NCBI GenBank assembly: GCA_016508695.1
Contig: VNKQ01000005.1
Span: 744,001-808,000 of the forward strand
Direction of reading: 5' to 3'
Length of the DNA: 64,000 bases
Origin: Hyphodiscus hymeniophilus
Lineage: Eukaryota; Ascomycota; Leotiomycetes; Helotiales; Hyphodiscaceae
The notes beneath the pieces are model-generated. The model searched no databases and was not told where the DNA came from. It saw nothing but the letters and a program-made list of their open reading frames with translations. Below, in pieces: positions 12,413 to 24,178 of the stretch (positions are counted from its first letter, which is position 1; each line of letters opens with the position of its first letter). A program made the translations under genes and the position numbers.

Positions 12413-14676
12413 ATGGAGGACATTAAGAGCTCGAGAACGGACTACAATTCGGATGAGAAGACGGTCCCTCCCTACGATGTTTCGAGTGAAACGGGGGATG
12501 TCGTCGTCGACAATCTCCAGCGTCGATTGTCGGGCAGGCACATGCAGGTGAGCTTGTTCTCATATCAACCTGCTGTTTTCTTGTACTATGAACCCGAGGC
12601 TGAGAAGCTGAGCTCTAGAGACAAGGTCTCAGACATATGAATTGCTTTGAACACAGCTCTTAATCTCTGACGCTTCCTCCAAGACTTCAGCCGAGACGCA
12701 TACTGATAAAACTATAAGATGATCACAATCGGAGGATCCATTGGAACAGCATTATTCGTGAGCATTGGATCTGGCCTTGTTTCGTCCGGGCCAGGCAGTC
12801 TACTGATCGCCTTCATTATATACTGCGTGTTTTTGGCTGCAGTGAACAACTGTATGGCCGAGATGGCAGTCTTCATGCCTGTCAGTGGCTCATTTGTTCG
12901 AATGGGAAGCAAATGGGTGGATGAAGCTTTTGGATTTATGCTAGGGTGGAATTTCTTCCTGTATGGTAAGTAGTGAGGTCGAATTGAATGATTGAATAGT
13001 CCTGACAAAATGCAGAGGCTGTACTCATTCCCTGGGAAATTAGCGCGCTCAACTTAGTCTTGACTTTCTGGAGTGACGATATACCGTTGGCGGCTATCTG
13101 CGCCGCATGCATTGTGCTCTATGGGTATTCCAGACTGCCTAAAACACCAAGAACAACTCACTAATTTGGGTAGAATCATCAATCTGTTCGCAGTTAAGTG
13201 GTATGGGGAATCGGAGTTTTGGCTATCAAGGTAAGGAAATCTTCCCCATCCATGTCCGCCTGGTAATGCTGATTCGTCAAAAGTGGCAAAGTCCTCCTCA
13301 TCCTGATGCTCTTCTGCTTCACATTCATCACCATGGTAGGGGGTAATCCGAAACACGATGCGTACGGATTTCGATACTGGCGGACGCCGGGTGCCTTCGC
13401 GGAATATGTTACGACTGGGTCTTTGGGCAAATTTGAAGGATTCTTAGCTGCTTTATGGAAAGCAGCATTCACAATCGTTGGTCCAGAGTACATTGCCATG
13501 ATGTCCGGCGAAGCAATGCATCCGCGAAAGAACCTGAAGAGGGCTTTCAAAACCATATACTTACGATTCGGTGTCTTCTTCATTGGAGGTGCTTTGGCCT
13601 GTGGGATCGTCATCCCCTATAACGATCAGAACCTCATTAATATCCTTTCTGGCTCCTCATCGGCGAGTGGCACTGCTGCTGGTAGCCCTTATGTTATTGC
13701 GATGCAGAATCTCGGTATTGGAGTCTTACCGCATATCACAAATGCGTTGTTGGTTACTAGTATCTTCTCAGCTGGTAATTCATATGTGTAGGTTATTTCC
13801 CGAGCTGATATATGAAACCTAGGCTAATCATGTTATAGATACTGCGCCAGCCGTACCTTGTACTCCCTGTCACTGGATGGTCATGCTCCCAAGTTTCTGA
13901 GATATTGTACTAAGAAGGGAGTTCCATTGTGGTGCTTTTGGTAAGGCCTCCTCGCTGTCATTCGCTTCACTTCGCATGTCCCGCCACAACAGGGGCTTCT
14001 CCCATCACCGATTCCGGAAAAGTCCACAAGACATTATGATATTCTAAACTAATACCCAACTCTAGCGTAACGATGGTCTTCCCCTTCCTCTCTTTCCTCG
14101 CAGTAGGCACCTCGTCCGCTCAAGTTATAACCTGGTAGGTCCTCCGCCTCACCAAAACCTCTCAATTCTCCGGGTCATTTCCAATGACCATGTACTAACA
14201 AAACCAGGCTCGCAAACCTAACAGAAGCATCGCAAATCATTGACTATATATGCATGTGCTTTATCTACCTTTTCTTCCACCGAGCTCTCAAAGTCCAAGG
14301 TTTCTCGCGTTCCGATCTGCCCTATCGCGGCTGGTGGCAGCCATTTTGCGCGTATTTCGGCCTCGTCACCATGACGTTCACCGTCGCCCTCTACGGATAC
14401 ACAACATTTCTGCCGGGATGGTGGGACACGGGGATCTTTTTCTCCTATTACACGATGGTGTTCCTCTGCCCGATCTTGTACGTGGGATGGAAGGTCCTCA
14501 AGAAGACCAAGGTCGTGAAGCCAGAAGATGCTGATCTAGTGTGGGAACGACCCACAATTGACGCATATGAAGCGAATACGCTGGAGGAACACGTCGGGTT
14601 CTGGGAGGAGGTCAGGGTTATGATGGGGCTGGGGAAGAAGAAGATGGAGGAGCATGAGGGTGGGCATGTTGAATAA
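12413..14676 (+). CDS. Amino acid permease, YAT/APC family
   Basis: The coding sequence is join(12413..12547, 12719..12965, 13016..13124, 13174..13230, 13284..13787, 13839..13940, 14066..14134, 14208..14676), 563 residues, with every junction keeping frame. Family marks are the MITIGGSIGTALF motif of transmembrane helix 1 placed right after a hydrophilic cytosolic N-terminus, KWYGESEFWLSSGKV, FITMVGGNP, SGEAMHPRKNLKRAFKT and FLSFLAVGTSSAQ. About twelve transmembrane helices are expected, and the charged C-terminal tail ends KKKMEEHEGGHVE. It should carry amino acids with protons across the plasma membrane. Substrate cannot be read from the sequence; the subclass resembles broad-range fungal permeases. 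Eight exons is a normal number for these genes in Pezizomycotina. Confidence 0.92.
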
Positions 14677-15926
14677 AACGAGACGAGATGGCATGGAGGG
14701 AGGGGAACAGGGAGGGATCGACAGAAAGAAAAAGTAGATCAATGAGGTACGAATACTTGTATATACTAGCGAAGAGGATCCTGGACTGCGTCCCGATAAG
14801 GCTACATAAAGTGTGATTGATGAGTTAAAAAAATCCGATATTCGGAGCATGGTATAAACAACTGAGCAGGCTGGCTCTGAATCTGCACATCCAAAGTTCC
14901 AAACCCTCTAGGTCGGACGAGCGATTAAACATACAGTAAAGCACCAGGTTCAACCGAACTATCCCTTGATAGTTTCCGCGGGAATTCTGCCCAGCAAGAC
15001 TCTACCAGTTGCTACCTGTCCTCTGAACGAAGTTACGAACTTCACACCGAGTCCACAGTACTTGAGTCGAGTTTGATATAGGAAAGGCTACGGATTGAGT
15101 CACTGGGACAACCCCACAGAATACCTCGACGACCGGGTGAGCGAGTCAACTGAATCGACTTGAACAGCGCCTAAGGTTGGTTGCACTACATAACTCCTCA
15201 TCAACAATATCAACGACATCGAGACAAGAATTCGACAACACGATGCCGGACCGTAACCCCCGCCGAGGTCTTGAATAGCGCTTGCAGGTAGCAGTTGCGG
15301 GTCTAAATCGTCTGGAACCAATGTACTAATGTACCATCATGCGTGCTGAGCTGGACGAATGGCATGGCCCGAGAATCTCACCGTTCCCTCCCTTTCCCTG
15401 AGCCTCAGCTGCACAGGCAGGAATTTGTATGTATAATGTCACCGCCTGCGTATGGTATTTGTGAGATATGTATGCCGGTCCCTGTCACTCCCCTGTTGGA
15501 ATATTGAGGGTTTGTGAAAAAGGAAACTGGCCTGGCTGTAGGCGCATCCGGTGGATATGAGTGGTCGGGAAAACATATCCTGTGCTGCTTGACTACTCTT
15601 GCAGGATGGTGCCCAAGAATAGACATCTGCATTTCGGCGCTGGGTATTTCCAAAGCATATAAGCGATCTGGAACGATACTGCTTAGGAGCGCGAGGGGTG
15701 GGCAAGCTCTTTCGCAGACAATGGATCAATTCGTACAGAAATTATGTACTCGTTATAAACGCCCGTTATGCTACTCTGAGGGTATAGTATATGCAGTTGG
15801 TACTATGCAAAGCGGTTTCAGCCCATATGTCAAGTACTTCGCCTCCAAACAATCCTCTTTCGTTTCGCCATACTCCTGCAACGAGAATTAAGAAAATAGA
15901 CTTTCCAACCTAATCATTATGCATTA
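14677..15926. other. Convergent intergenic region, 1.25 kb
   Basis: This lies between the 3' ends of the permease and the Vezatin-like gene. Short frames only; nothing recognised. Confidence 0.5.
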
Positions 15927-17977
15927 TCATATCGACGCGACTCGAGCTGCAGGTGTCGTTCTTCCTCGGGGACGCATATTAATCACCGACTCCAACTCCC
16001 GCAACATATGCGTATTCGCCTCCGCCTTATCCTTCATCGACTCTCGCTTCAGTCTGGTTTCCTTCATCTTTGCAATGCGCTCATCTCTTGTCAACGCGCT
16101 CCTGGGTCTCGGAAGCGCAACAGCTTCGAAAACCTCCTCCGTATCCGAGCTGCTAAAGTCCATGCTAGACCTTGATCTCGCTTCTCCATTCAGCGCTTTG
16201 AGCGCATCCATCGAATTGCCTTCCTCTACAGCCGTAAGGCCGCTCAGAGATATCGTGGGTGAGAGCATACCGCTCATGGAGGATATGCGGCGCTCGTTGC
16301 GGTCGATATTGGATGCTAGAGCTGCTTTCCCGCCTTCCCATTCTTGCATTAGTGCTTTCAGGTCCATGCCGATAGATTCGTACTGGATCATCAGGTTCGT
16401 ACCCAGCTCAGAGACATCTTCTGATTCGTTAAGATTATTGTCTGATTCTTCACGGAGGACGTGAAGTTTGGCTTGAAGACCTCGAATTCCAGTTGAAAGT
16501 GAGTTAATCTTTCGAAGTTGAGCTCGCCATCGTTCACGGCCTGGCGTCAGCGGAAGTTTCGGCGTCTGAGGCGCAGGGAAACCTATTGGGTGTTAGAATA
16601 GGGGCAAATATTGTTGGTGGCAATAAGAAATTGCCAATGGCTACGCACTTTCTTCTTCGCAAAGCATTTGCCGTAAGCGTTCCTCCGCCGAGCCAGTTAC
16701 AGAGAAGACGCCATGGATTTCGTCAATGGCCGTGCTCCAACGAAGAAAGTCCGGTTTACCCCCGTGTGCATCCAATGCCATCAAGCAACACAGGAAAATC
16801 TTTCGGCTAGCTTGAAATCTAACAGTGAGAATCTTTAAAACCCTCAGAGATTCTGCATCTTCGAACTCGGCGTCGGAATAGCCCAGCATGGCTTCGGTGA
16901 AATCCACGTCACTGATGTCGTATATGTCGTAATACTTTTCTAGATCCATCTGTTCGGTGAAGGGCTTTAGAACGCTATAGGCTTGGTTGTACCTTGGTAT
17001 AATCTCCGAGAAGCATAGACGGACGTTTTTCCTCAATCGTGCACACCGTCGGGTTTGACTGCGGTCCTCTAATCTACTGATAGGAGGAAGCGGAGTGCTA
17101 CTGCGGAACGTCAGCGTTGCAAGGGTAGGAGTTAAGAAGCTCCTACATTCTGTATCCACGAGATACCAATTCCACTTCTTGAACAAGGGTGAGTGCTCCT
17201 GCAACGACCGCATCGAGCTCCTGTGATTTGATCACAAGCCCCGAGATTTCTGCTAGACTCTGCTGTCGAAGATACTGGAGCCATTGCCTCCGCATGTAGG
17301 CGTACGATATCATCGCGGACCCGACCAGAAGCGCCAGAAACATGGCCATGCGACCTTTCCCTGCTGCAGAAGTACCACCTCCCCGCGTCCAATGGATGAG
17401 CCATGCCAACGTAAATGCAAATGAAGCCGTCACAGCGACCCCGGCAAGTGTGATTTTTCCAAGCTGCGGTGCATCTGGTATGGGGAGTGTTGCATCCCGC
17501 GACTGTTGCTTTGGCTGTCCAAGAAATGATTGTATGCTCAAAAGCTGGGACGCTACAATGATATACCGAAAGCGTTCGAGGAAGCGTGCATTATCGGCCC
17601 TGCCCAGCCTCGAATTGACAGCTTTCTGTTCCAAACTTGATCAGTCTTGTCTAACTGCAGGGAGCGTACGTAATTCTACCGAGCAAGTGTTATGGATAGC
17701 AGCGACTGCATTATTTTGGGGTATTGCCAATCGTAAAGGGGGTGGGAGCTTATGCCGGAAGTTTAGTCTCAGCGTTGGTTTCCCTCGAGGAGCGAATGAA
17801 GGGCTCGAGGAGGTGGATGATGGTTCAGTTTCGCGACTTGAGATGCCATGGGAGTCTTCTCCACCTTCACCTGGAAAGAGTGTCAGCGGTTGTACTTGGA
17901 GATTGGGGAATGCTCGTCAGCCACAGACCTTCTAGGTATTCCGCGAGTGGTGATCCTTCGAAAATGACGGACTCCAT
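15927..17977 (-). CDS. Vezatin / Inp2-like myosin-binding membrane protein
   Basis: The coding sequence is complement(join(15927..16582, 16649..17100, 17147..17621, 17670..17870, 17929..17977)), 610 residues. The N-terminus MESVIFEGSPLAEYLEGEGGED is the conserved opening I associate with fungal members of the Vezatin family (PF12632, the myosin-binding motif of peroxisomes). Two transmembrane helices lie near residues 139-160 and 174-193, followed by a helical region with STPLPPISRLED and a long C-terminal part with helical, probably coiled-coil, character (RKINSLSTGIRGLQAKL; RDERIAKMKETRLKRESM). In yeast, Inp2 is the peroxisomal receptor of the class V myosin Myo2; a similar organelle-transport role here is inference. 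The third junction uses acceptor AAAG and a 48-base intron, which should be confirmed. Confidence 0.75.
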
Positions 17978-20900
17978 GGAAAGCTGAATGTTATTGAAGA
18001 TAGCCACAGTCCATTCCGATGCTCCAAACACGAAAGATCAGGGTATATGCATGGTGGGGACTGAATTACAGAACTCAGAGGTTGAACACGTACAAGGGAG
18101 AAGCGGTGATTCCACGCGCGCCTGTGAGAGGGAGAGTCGCTTCACTAGCCACACAACGTTCTGTGGCGCGCCTGATCTGCAATCTAAAATTCTAGAACAC
18201 GCTGACCCTGGATATGACATGCAGCGCAATGCAGCACGGCGAAATACGTTCAAGATTAGTATCATTGCAGTTGCTGGCGAAATGCATGGTGCCATACGAT
18301 GGTCACATGAACATGCTAGCTCCTCCCTATCCAATCCTGACCCAACCCGATGGTCTGAGAACGCTAGCTTGGTGTGTACTCAGTGTACATTACTTGAAGG
18401 CGGTATACAGGGCATCACGAACACGTGGGAGTTAGATATATACCTTATAATTCTAAGCCCAAAGCATTGATACTGTGCTAGCTACATTATTGCTGCTCCA
18501 TCTCTCGTATGTCTCGCACTGGGCTAAGCCCCTTTCATAGCTGATCCCTTTTTCATATCTTTGTAAATACAACCACACAACCATTATTGTTGCTTGACAG
18601 AGTTAGTTGCCTTTGAATGGGTATATTTATACCTATTTCAGTAGTCTGGACAGAATCTTTTCTCCTACATAAACTCATTGTTTACATGTAGTACTATTCT
18701 ATTGGTTAGGGTCCGAGTGGAGAATCCTTAGCTGGACAAAACGAAATGGACGAGACATTGCACTTCTCGACAAGACGAGATATATTTGTAGGGAGGATCT
18801 GCTTATGTCACCATCTAACCCTACCACTATTTCACTAGCGCTCATCCCGCTCCTCAGTTACGGGGACGTCGCTACATCTCCAAATTGGGCAAATTTTGGT
18901 CGAATCATTGCCTACCTTTGAGAAACTAAATAACGCACAAGGCAAGGCTAACAGTGTGGGATTGGGTGCAGATACCGTCCTAAAACATCTCGTGATTTAA
19001 AGCACACAAAAATTGGCACGAAGGTGTTGTGATACTGTTGTGATACGGTCCGTTGTGATACAGTACGGTCCTTGTGTGTAGTGTACCTTGGCTGTGCATT
19101 TTAGCGATCTAAACAAGACCTCAATCTAGGAACACCACCGGGATTGAAGACCCATGGTTTTCGTCGAACTCAATCCGGATTACTAATGATATATCTTGTA
19201 ATTTCGGGACGAGATCCTGGAACATTATGTGTACCTTCCTAGTTAGAACGCACTTCCACCATGAAGATACTTGAATGAGGTACGAAGCATCTCGCTTGAC
19301 AGGGCTCGTCTCCTGTTGCTGCCGAGCGCGTATGCTCGTCATCCGGTCTTCTGCTTTTCTATTCCGAGTGGGAAGAATCTCCATTTCCCGCCGGAGCGCA
19401 CCACAAATTGGCGATAGTGCTGGACTTCTGCGAATTCACAGCTCACAGTCATTGGCTACTACATTATCTCAGTTAGGACAGCTTCGCAAAGTCCCTTGCT
19501 AGGTCACTGCTAAATTGCTAATAGTGAAGGGCATCCCCTTGCAAGTGGCCATAGCCAATCAGACTGTCGGGATTTCATCGTTTTCTTTTTGACTGCCCGT
19601 CAGCGACGGCCTGGTGGCCCCTCAGCACGGCACGGTAAACGAGTACAGTACGAACGTCACTATCCGATCGTATATCCGTCTATGCAAGGCTAGTAGAGTC
19701 AACTAGGATACGAGCGGAGTATCTCACCCTAGTCGTCGATGTATGAAATCATCTCCTTCCTACTGTAACTGTGGAGAGGCTGGATGGATGCTGTCAATGG
19801 CATCGCAAATGCGCATGCCATGCCGTACCTCTCTGATCATTAATACTCATGACCGCAGGGGCGAGGGGCTTCTGCTCTGCAGACTTCTTCTTCCAGGCCT
19901 CCTTCGCCTTCTTGATTTGTAAGCTACAACTCCCAGAGTCCTAGCAGTGTTTGCGCCACTCAAGTCGTATATGTAATCAACTCAGCCTTGGCCTTCGCAG
20001 CCCTATGCGGATCTGGCGGGCAGCGATGCTTGCTTACCTTAGCATGATATCTACCCCTGGCGCCCTCAGTCAGAATCAAATGCCGTCTAGGCCGTCCCAC
20101 CCAACAAGCCACAGCCATAAGGCTGAAACTCAAAAAACTCAAATCCCTCAAAGAGAGTTCATGATTTCTGTAGCATCGTTAGTCTGACTGACGTTAGTTT
20201 GCAGCGCAGAATTACAAATCAGTAGCAACCATCGGATAATTGGACTGGCCAGTCTGGTCTGATAGACATAACAAACGCTCGCTAAGATCCAGTAGACAGA
20301 GTCTGGCGGGTTCCAGGCAGAGATGGACATAGCACGAATCCCATTACTAGCTGCTGTAAACTTTTGAACACCAGCAGTCAGCAGCTACACCCAATTCATA
20401 ATCCATCTTCCATAATCCAGACTGTAGCCTCGCCGTCTCCGGGGCCTCGAGTCCTCGAAGGCATCCTCGGCACGCCCCTGACTCGCTTACGTCAAGCGAA
20501 TGCCAGTACCCTGGTATCTCCGATGGTTCGAAATACTCGGCCCCAACATCCCATTTAGCTTTTGAAGCCACTTTCATCTCACACTCTTGTCTCTGGACTT
20601 CGCACAACTCGCCCTACATGTGACTCTTTCTGATTTCTCCCCCCCCACTCCATATGTCGCTCAACATGGCTGAGTGCGTCATAAGCAGTGACAAATTAGG
20701 TGCCTCTTTGAGCGAGCCCTTGCTCGGCCTTTCCCATTCGACCAGACGACAAGGCCAGTTTTCTGCAGTCGTGAGGGTTGCTCGATGCAGTATATTCTCC
20801 CCCCCTTCTTCCTGTCTTAGTCAATTCGAATGCCACCCGACTGCTATAGAAGCCACTCGATGCATCCAGTGCATGCAGGTCAGCTTCCCGCAAGGTTTCG

Positions 20901-21301
20901 GCAAGTACTTCGTTCGCTGCAAATGCTATGTACCTCGTCGATTCTATCGTTCTTCTTTCTCTACTTCGTCCATATCCAAATTGGAATCTTTCCCTGCACA
21001 CCCAGTTTGGAAGTCCGCTATTCGAAACTTCACCTTGTCTGTCGATGTTGCATTCTTCACCGCTCCGCCTCGTCCTACAGTCGCAGTTGGGGTTTGGGAG
21101 TCGTCAAACAGTGATATATCAAAGACATACACTTGAATCCAGTCTCAAGATCTCATAATACTTGTAATACCGCCGAAGTGTCTGCTTTGAAAACTTATTG
21201 CACGCCGTTTTCAAGTTTTACCTACCCTGATCTTCGTTTTGATATTAAGCACACAATCAACTTTACGATATCCTGTCTGGTCTTCATAATCGTAGCCCAA
21301 G
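17978..21301. other. Gene-poor stretch, 3.3 kb
   Basis: No gene could be supported. Around 19025-19075 a TTGTGATAC/TACGGTCC motif is repeated imperfectly. A minus-strand segment near 19850-20150 has a possible GTAAGC donor and a lysine-rich downstream frame but gives no recognisable protein. The remainder is short frames only. It includes the promoters of the Vezatin-like gene and of the gene at 21302. Confidence 0.5.
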
Positions 21302-22336
21302 ATGTCTCGCCACACAGGTTCCGCTCGCCACAGGACTCACGGTTCAAGGACCCAAGATCAAAGCCCAGAAGAGCTCGTTGAACAAGTGAAAAGCATTGTC
21401 ACACTCCTGTATGAAGTGGTGTCCTCACGACCTCACGAATGGGAGGCCTATGTCCCTTCAGCCCGCTCAGCGATGACCGCACTTGACCGCTTACGATTCT
21501 TTCGTGATCCTGCCCGATTTGCCGAACAAGTCTGGATCCTTCAAGGTCTTCAGGACTTCGCGTATCACGACGCGGACAGTGGATGCATTCGAGACATCGC
21601 TGAATACTGCCAGGCCTCTTGGTTGAGGATTCTTCGAAACTATCCAGAAAACGTTGAGACTCTGACAGGTAAGTTAAAATATTAATCCGTAGGAGCCCTT
21701 CAACTCGGCCTCTCCGTGTGCCACAAGTAGGCACGCACGGAAATATAGGATTGAATATTCGCCTCTATCAGACCCCTCTAAGGCCACAATTAGCTAATAT
21801 GTAAATCAGGCCTGGGACGTAACTGGCTCCAAAGAGCGCAAGCCACGCTGGCGCGTATTCATCGAGAAGAAGGAGATTCTTCAAGTGGTGGCAGTGGCGG
21901 CAGTGGAGGTCAAACAGGTAATTCCCTAGACGTGGATTGTGACTGGAAGTCTGAAGATGATTCTAATTACATCAAAGCCACTCTCTCTGCCGATCCACGT
22001 AGACAAGGTCCACTGTATGTAGAGGCGCGAGGTTATCTCCAACCAGCCGTAGACTTCTATACAAGAGCTATTCAGTCAGCCGACGCCCTTGGAAGTACCA
22101 CAGGTGATCTTCTAGCCGCAGTGAGTACCTCCAGACTCCAGCACAAGCTATTGCTAATTGGACTACAGGCAGCAGAATCTCAAATGAGCCTTGGAAATGT
22201 AAGCGGAACCCCAGCAGACGAGCGCTTCTTCGCGCAAGCAATCCGATATCTACGAAGAGCCCAAGCCCTTCCAGGTTACACACTTTCAGTTTACTTGGGC
22301 CAATACTTAAACGATTATGGACGATATGTTTCCTAG
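21302..22336 (+). CDS. Conserved ascomycete protein of unknown function, helical-repeat-like C-terminus
   Basis: The coding sequence is join(21302..21668, 21810..22120, 22169..22336), 281 residues, frame kept at both junctions. I recall similar hypothetical proteins across Pezizomycotina but know no function. The N-terminal part is helical (EELVEQVKSIVTLLYEVV, ARFAEQVWILQGLQDFAYHD). A glycine/serine linker (SSGGSGGSGG) follows, and then a conserved C-terminal block with YVEARGYLQPAVDFYTRAI, SQMSLGNVSG and AIRYLRRAQALPGYTLSVYL ending LNDYGRYVS. The alternating small and aromatic residues suggest TPR-like helical hairpins. No signal peptide or membrane helix is seen. It lies upstream of, and in the same direction as, EMC6. 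Confidence 0.75.
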
Positions 22337-23191
22337 ACGAAAAAGAGCATCGGAATCTGAGCGGAGGAGTTTGGGACTTTCGGGCTCTGGGAAGCCTGCC
22401 ATAGAAAGTATGGGTTGATTTGAGGTTTTGAGGTTTCTACGGACGCTCGTTTCACCATCGTCAGCGCTGAGCGTTTATTCTTTATACCACCACTGCAGCT
22501 CCAACTTAGATACCATATTCTTAAATCTAAAGCCAATGACTGATATTACCTGTTCGTCTCCTTGACGTTGAATTTCGTACACGTGATGCATTACGACCCC
22601 AACATGGCTCATTACCAGGCCGTCACCCTTCAGCTTCTTGCCACGATTCCAAGTACCGTCGACTTACCACTCTAGCAGAAATCCTATGAAATTCGAAGAA
22701 CTGGTTGACGGCCCTTCATTGCCACCGGAATCCGTTTTGTCAATCGGAACCCGATAGTAGCTTTTGGCCTCCCAGCGTGATGACTGACTCCATACTCCGT
22801 AAGTCGCGCAAAAACGGGACATTGCTGAGCCCGAAAAGGATACATCCATAGGACTACTACACTGGTTTGTCGCTTCAGGCTGGCGAATAGCAGTCGATGC
22901 ATCGTCTGCACGCACGACAGCTCTAAATCCGATGCTAGTGGAGGCAGTGTGGGAGGCACACTTCTACCCTTTTACGCCACACCTGCCGTTCAGGGGGCTA
23001 CCTTAGCGTCGTTTTGGCCTTATGGGGGAGGCAATCATTTTCACGTCAGAGCCGATTGTGAGGCAGCAATTTTATATCGACATCAAGCCTCATCTCTTCT
23101 GCGTCCACACGACGAGATACCTGTCTTCCGCCCACCTCGCCGACTGTTGCATTCGCCAACTCTTGTTGATCGCAACAGGATACAAGCAGCC
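22337..23191. other. Intergenic, promoter of the EMC6 gene
   Basis: Open frames exist on both strands between 22660 and 23190, but they lack ATG starts in context or family similarity. Nothing else recognised. Confidence 0.45.
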
Positions 23192-23848
23192 ATGCTCTCT
23201 GAACGTGAGTTACAGATAAGCCCCATTGTGCAAGAGTCGGTGCTGCACAACACGAAGGTTCGTCCCATCCCCACTTCCTCCTCCTCACATCAGCAAGCAG
23301 GCCAGGTGGGCATGAAGTATCATTATGCATTCCGAGGCTGTGTGTACAATCACAGCACCTGCAACCACCCTCCAGTCACCACCGCTACGGCCCCCATCCC
23401 ATGCAACTACCAGACACAGCCATCTTGTCCCTCCATCCTCGTCATCCGCATCATGAAACCCCGCCACATGCCTACCAAACCTAAATCCACAGCCACTAAC
23501 TAACCTCCCTCCTCTCAACAGACACTTACAACCCTCCACAACACAACCGCTTCCCTCTTCGGCATCGGCGCTGGTATCTTGGGTCTGGAATCCTACTACG
23601 GCTTCCTCTTCTACCTCTTCTTCTCGCTACTCACCAGCGCCCTCGTATACGCTATCCGGGTGCGGCCGGCGATTATTCACTCGCAGATCCGCAGCGGCTC
23701 GGGTGACAAGGCTGCAGATAGTACCGATGGCTTGGGATTGAAGTTGTTCTTCAGGGGAAGCACGGAGCTTTGGACGGGTGGGTTACTGGATGGGCTGAGT
23801 GGATTTGTGTTGACTTGGACGCTGTTTTACGGGCTGGTGAGGGCTTAG
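23192..23848 (+). CDS. emc6: ER membrane protein complex subunit 6 (EMC6)
   Basis: The coding sequence is join(23192..23257, 23522..23848), 130 residues; the 264-base intron falls between lysine 22 and threonine 23. The first exon encodes MLSERELQISPIVQESVLHN. The second has TLHNTTASLFGIGAGILGLE, a helix GFLFYLFFSLLTSALVYAI, and the C-terminal signature GGLLDGLSGFVLTWTLFYGL, all typical of EMC6 (formerly DUF786, Rab5IF-related). EMC6 is a core membrane subunit of the EMC, which inserts tail-anchored and multi-pass proteins into the ER. A hydrophilic loop with GSGDKAADSTDG between helices is slightly long for the family. It is convergent with the GTPase gene. Confidence 0.92.
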
Positions 23849-24178
23849 ATGTTAGCGGTATATTGTTTAAGACCGACAGAGGGCTGGGGGAACTGCCGGC
23901 ACGGAAGGTGTGATTGGGGATGTGTCTGGAGTTCCGGCTATGGCAGGGCGGTGTTGGAGATGAATGTAACAGTATATTTGGGCTGTGGGCGGCGTTTCTA
24001 AGCGCCAAGAGATACCAGAATCGAAGATACCATACCTTGGGATGCGGTGGAGTGTACAAATGATGCGTGCATGGTCAAGATATTCCATCACCGCAAGTTT
24101 ACAACTTCCCCAACTGCGGATGCCGGGTCCGAAGGGATCATCTGGAATCAAAACAAATGCTTTCGCTTCAAAACCGTT
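23849..24178. other. Convergent intergenic region
   Basis: 330 bases between the stop codons of EMC6 and the GTPase gene. It should hold both 3' untranslated regions; no other feature seen. Confidence 0.5.

Noticed and set aside
19850..20151. Possible two-exon small gene on the minus strand
   Set aside because: A GTAAGC donor and a lysine-rich downstream frame can be drawn, but the product is unrecognisable and several stops lie in the alternatives.
22661..23191. Open frames on both strands upstream of EMC6
   Set aside because: They overlap each other, lack ATG starts in context and show no similarity; the first EMC6 exon at 23192 explains the coding part.
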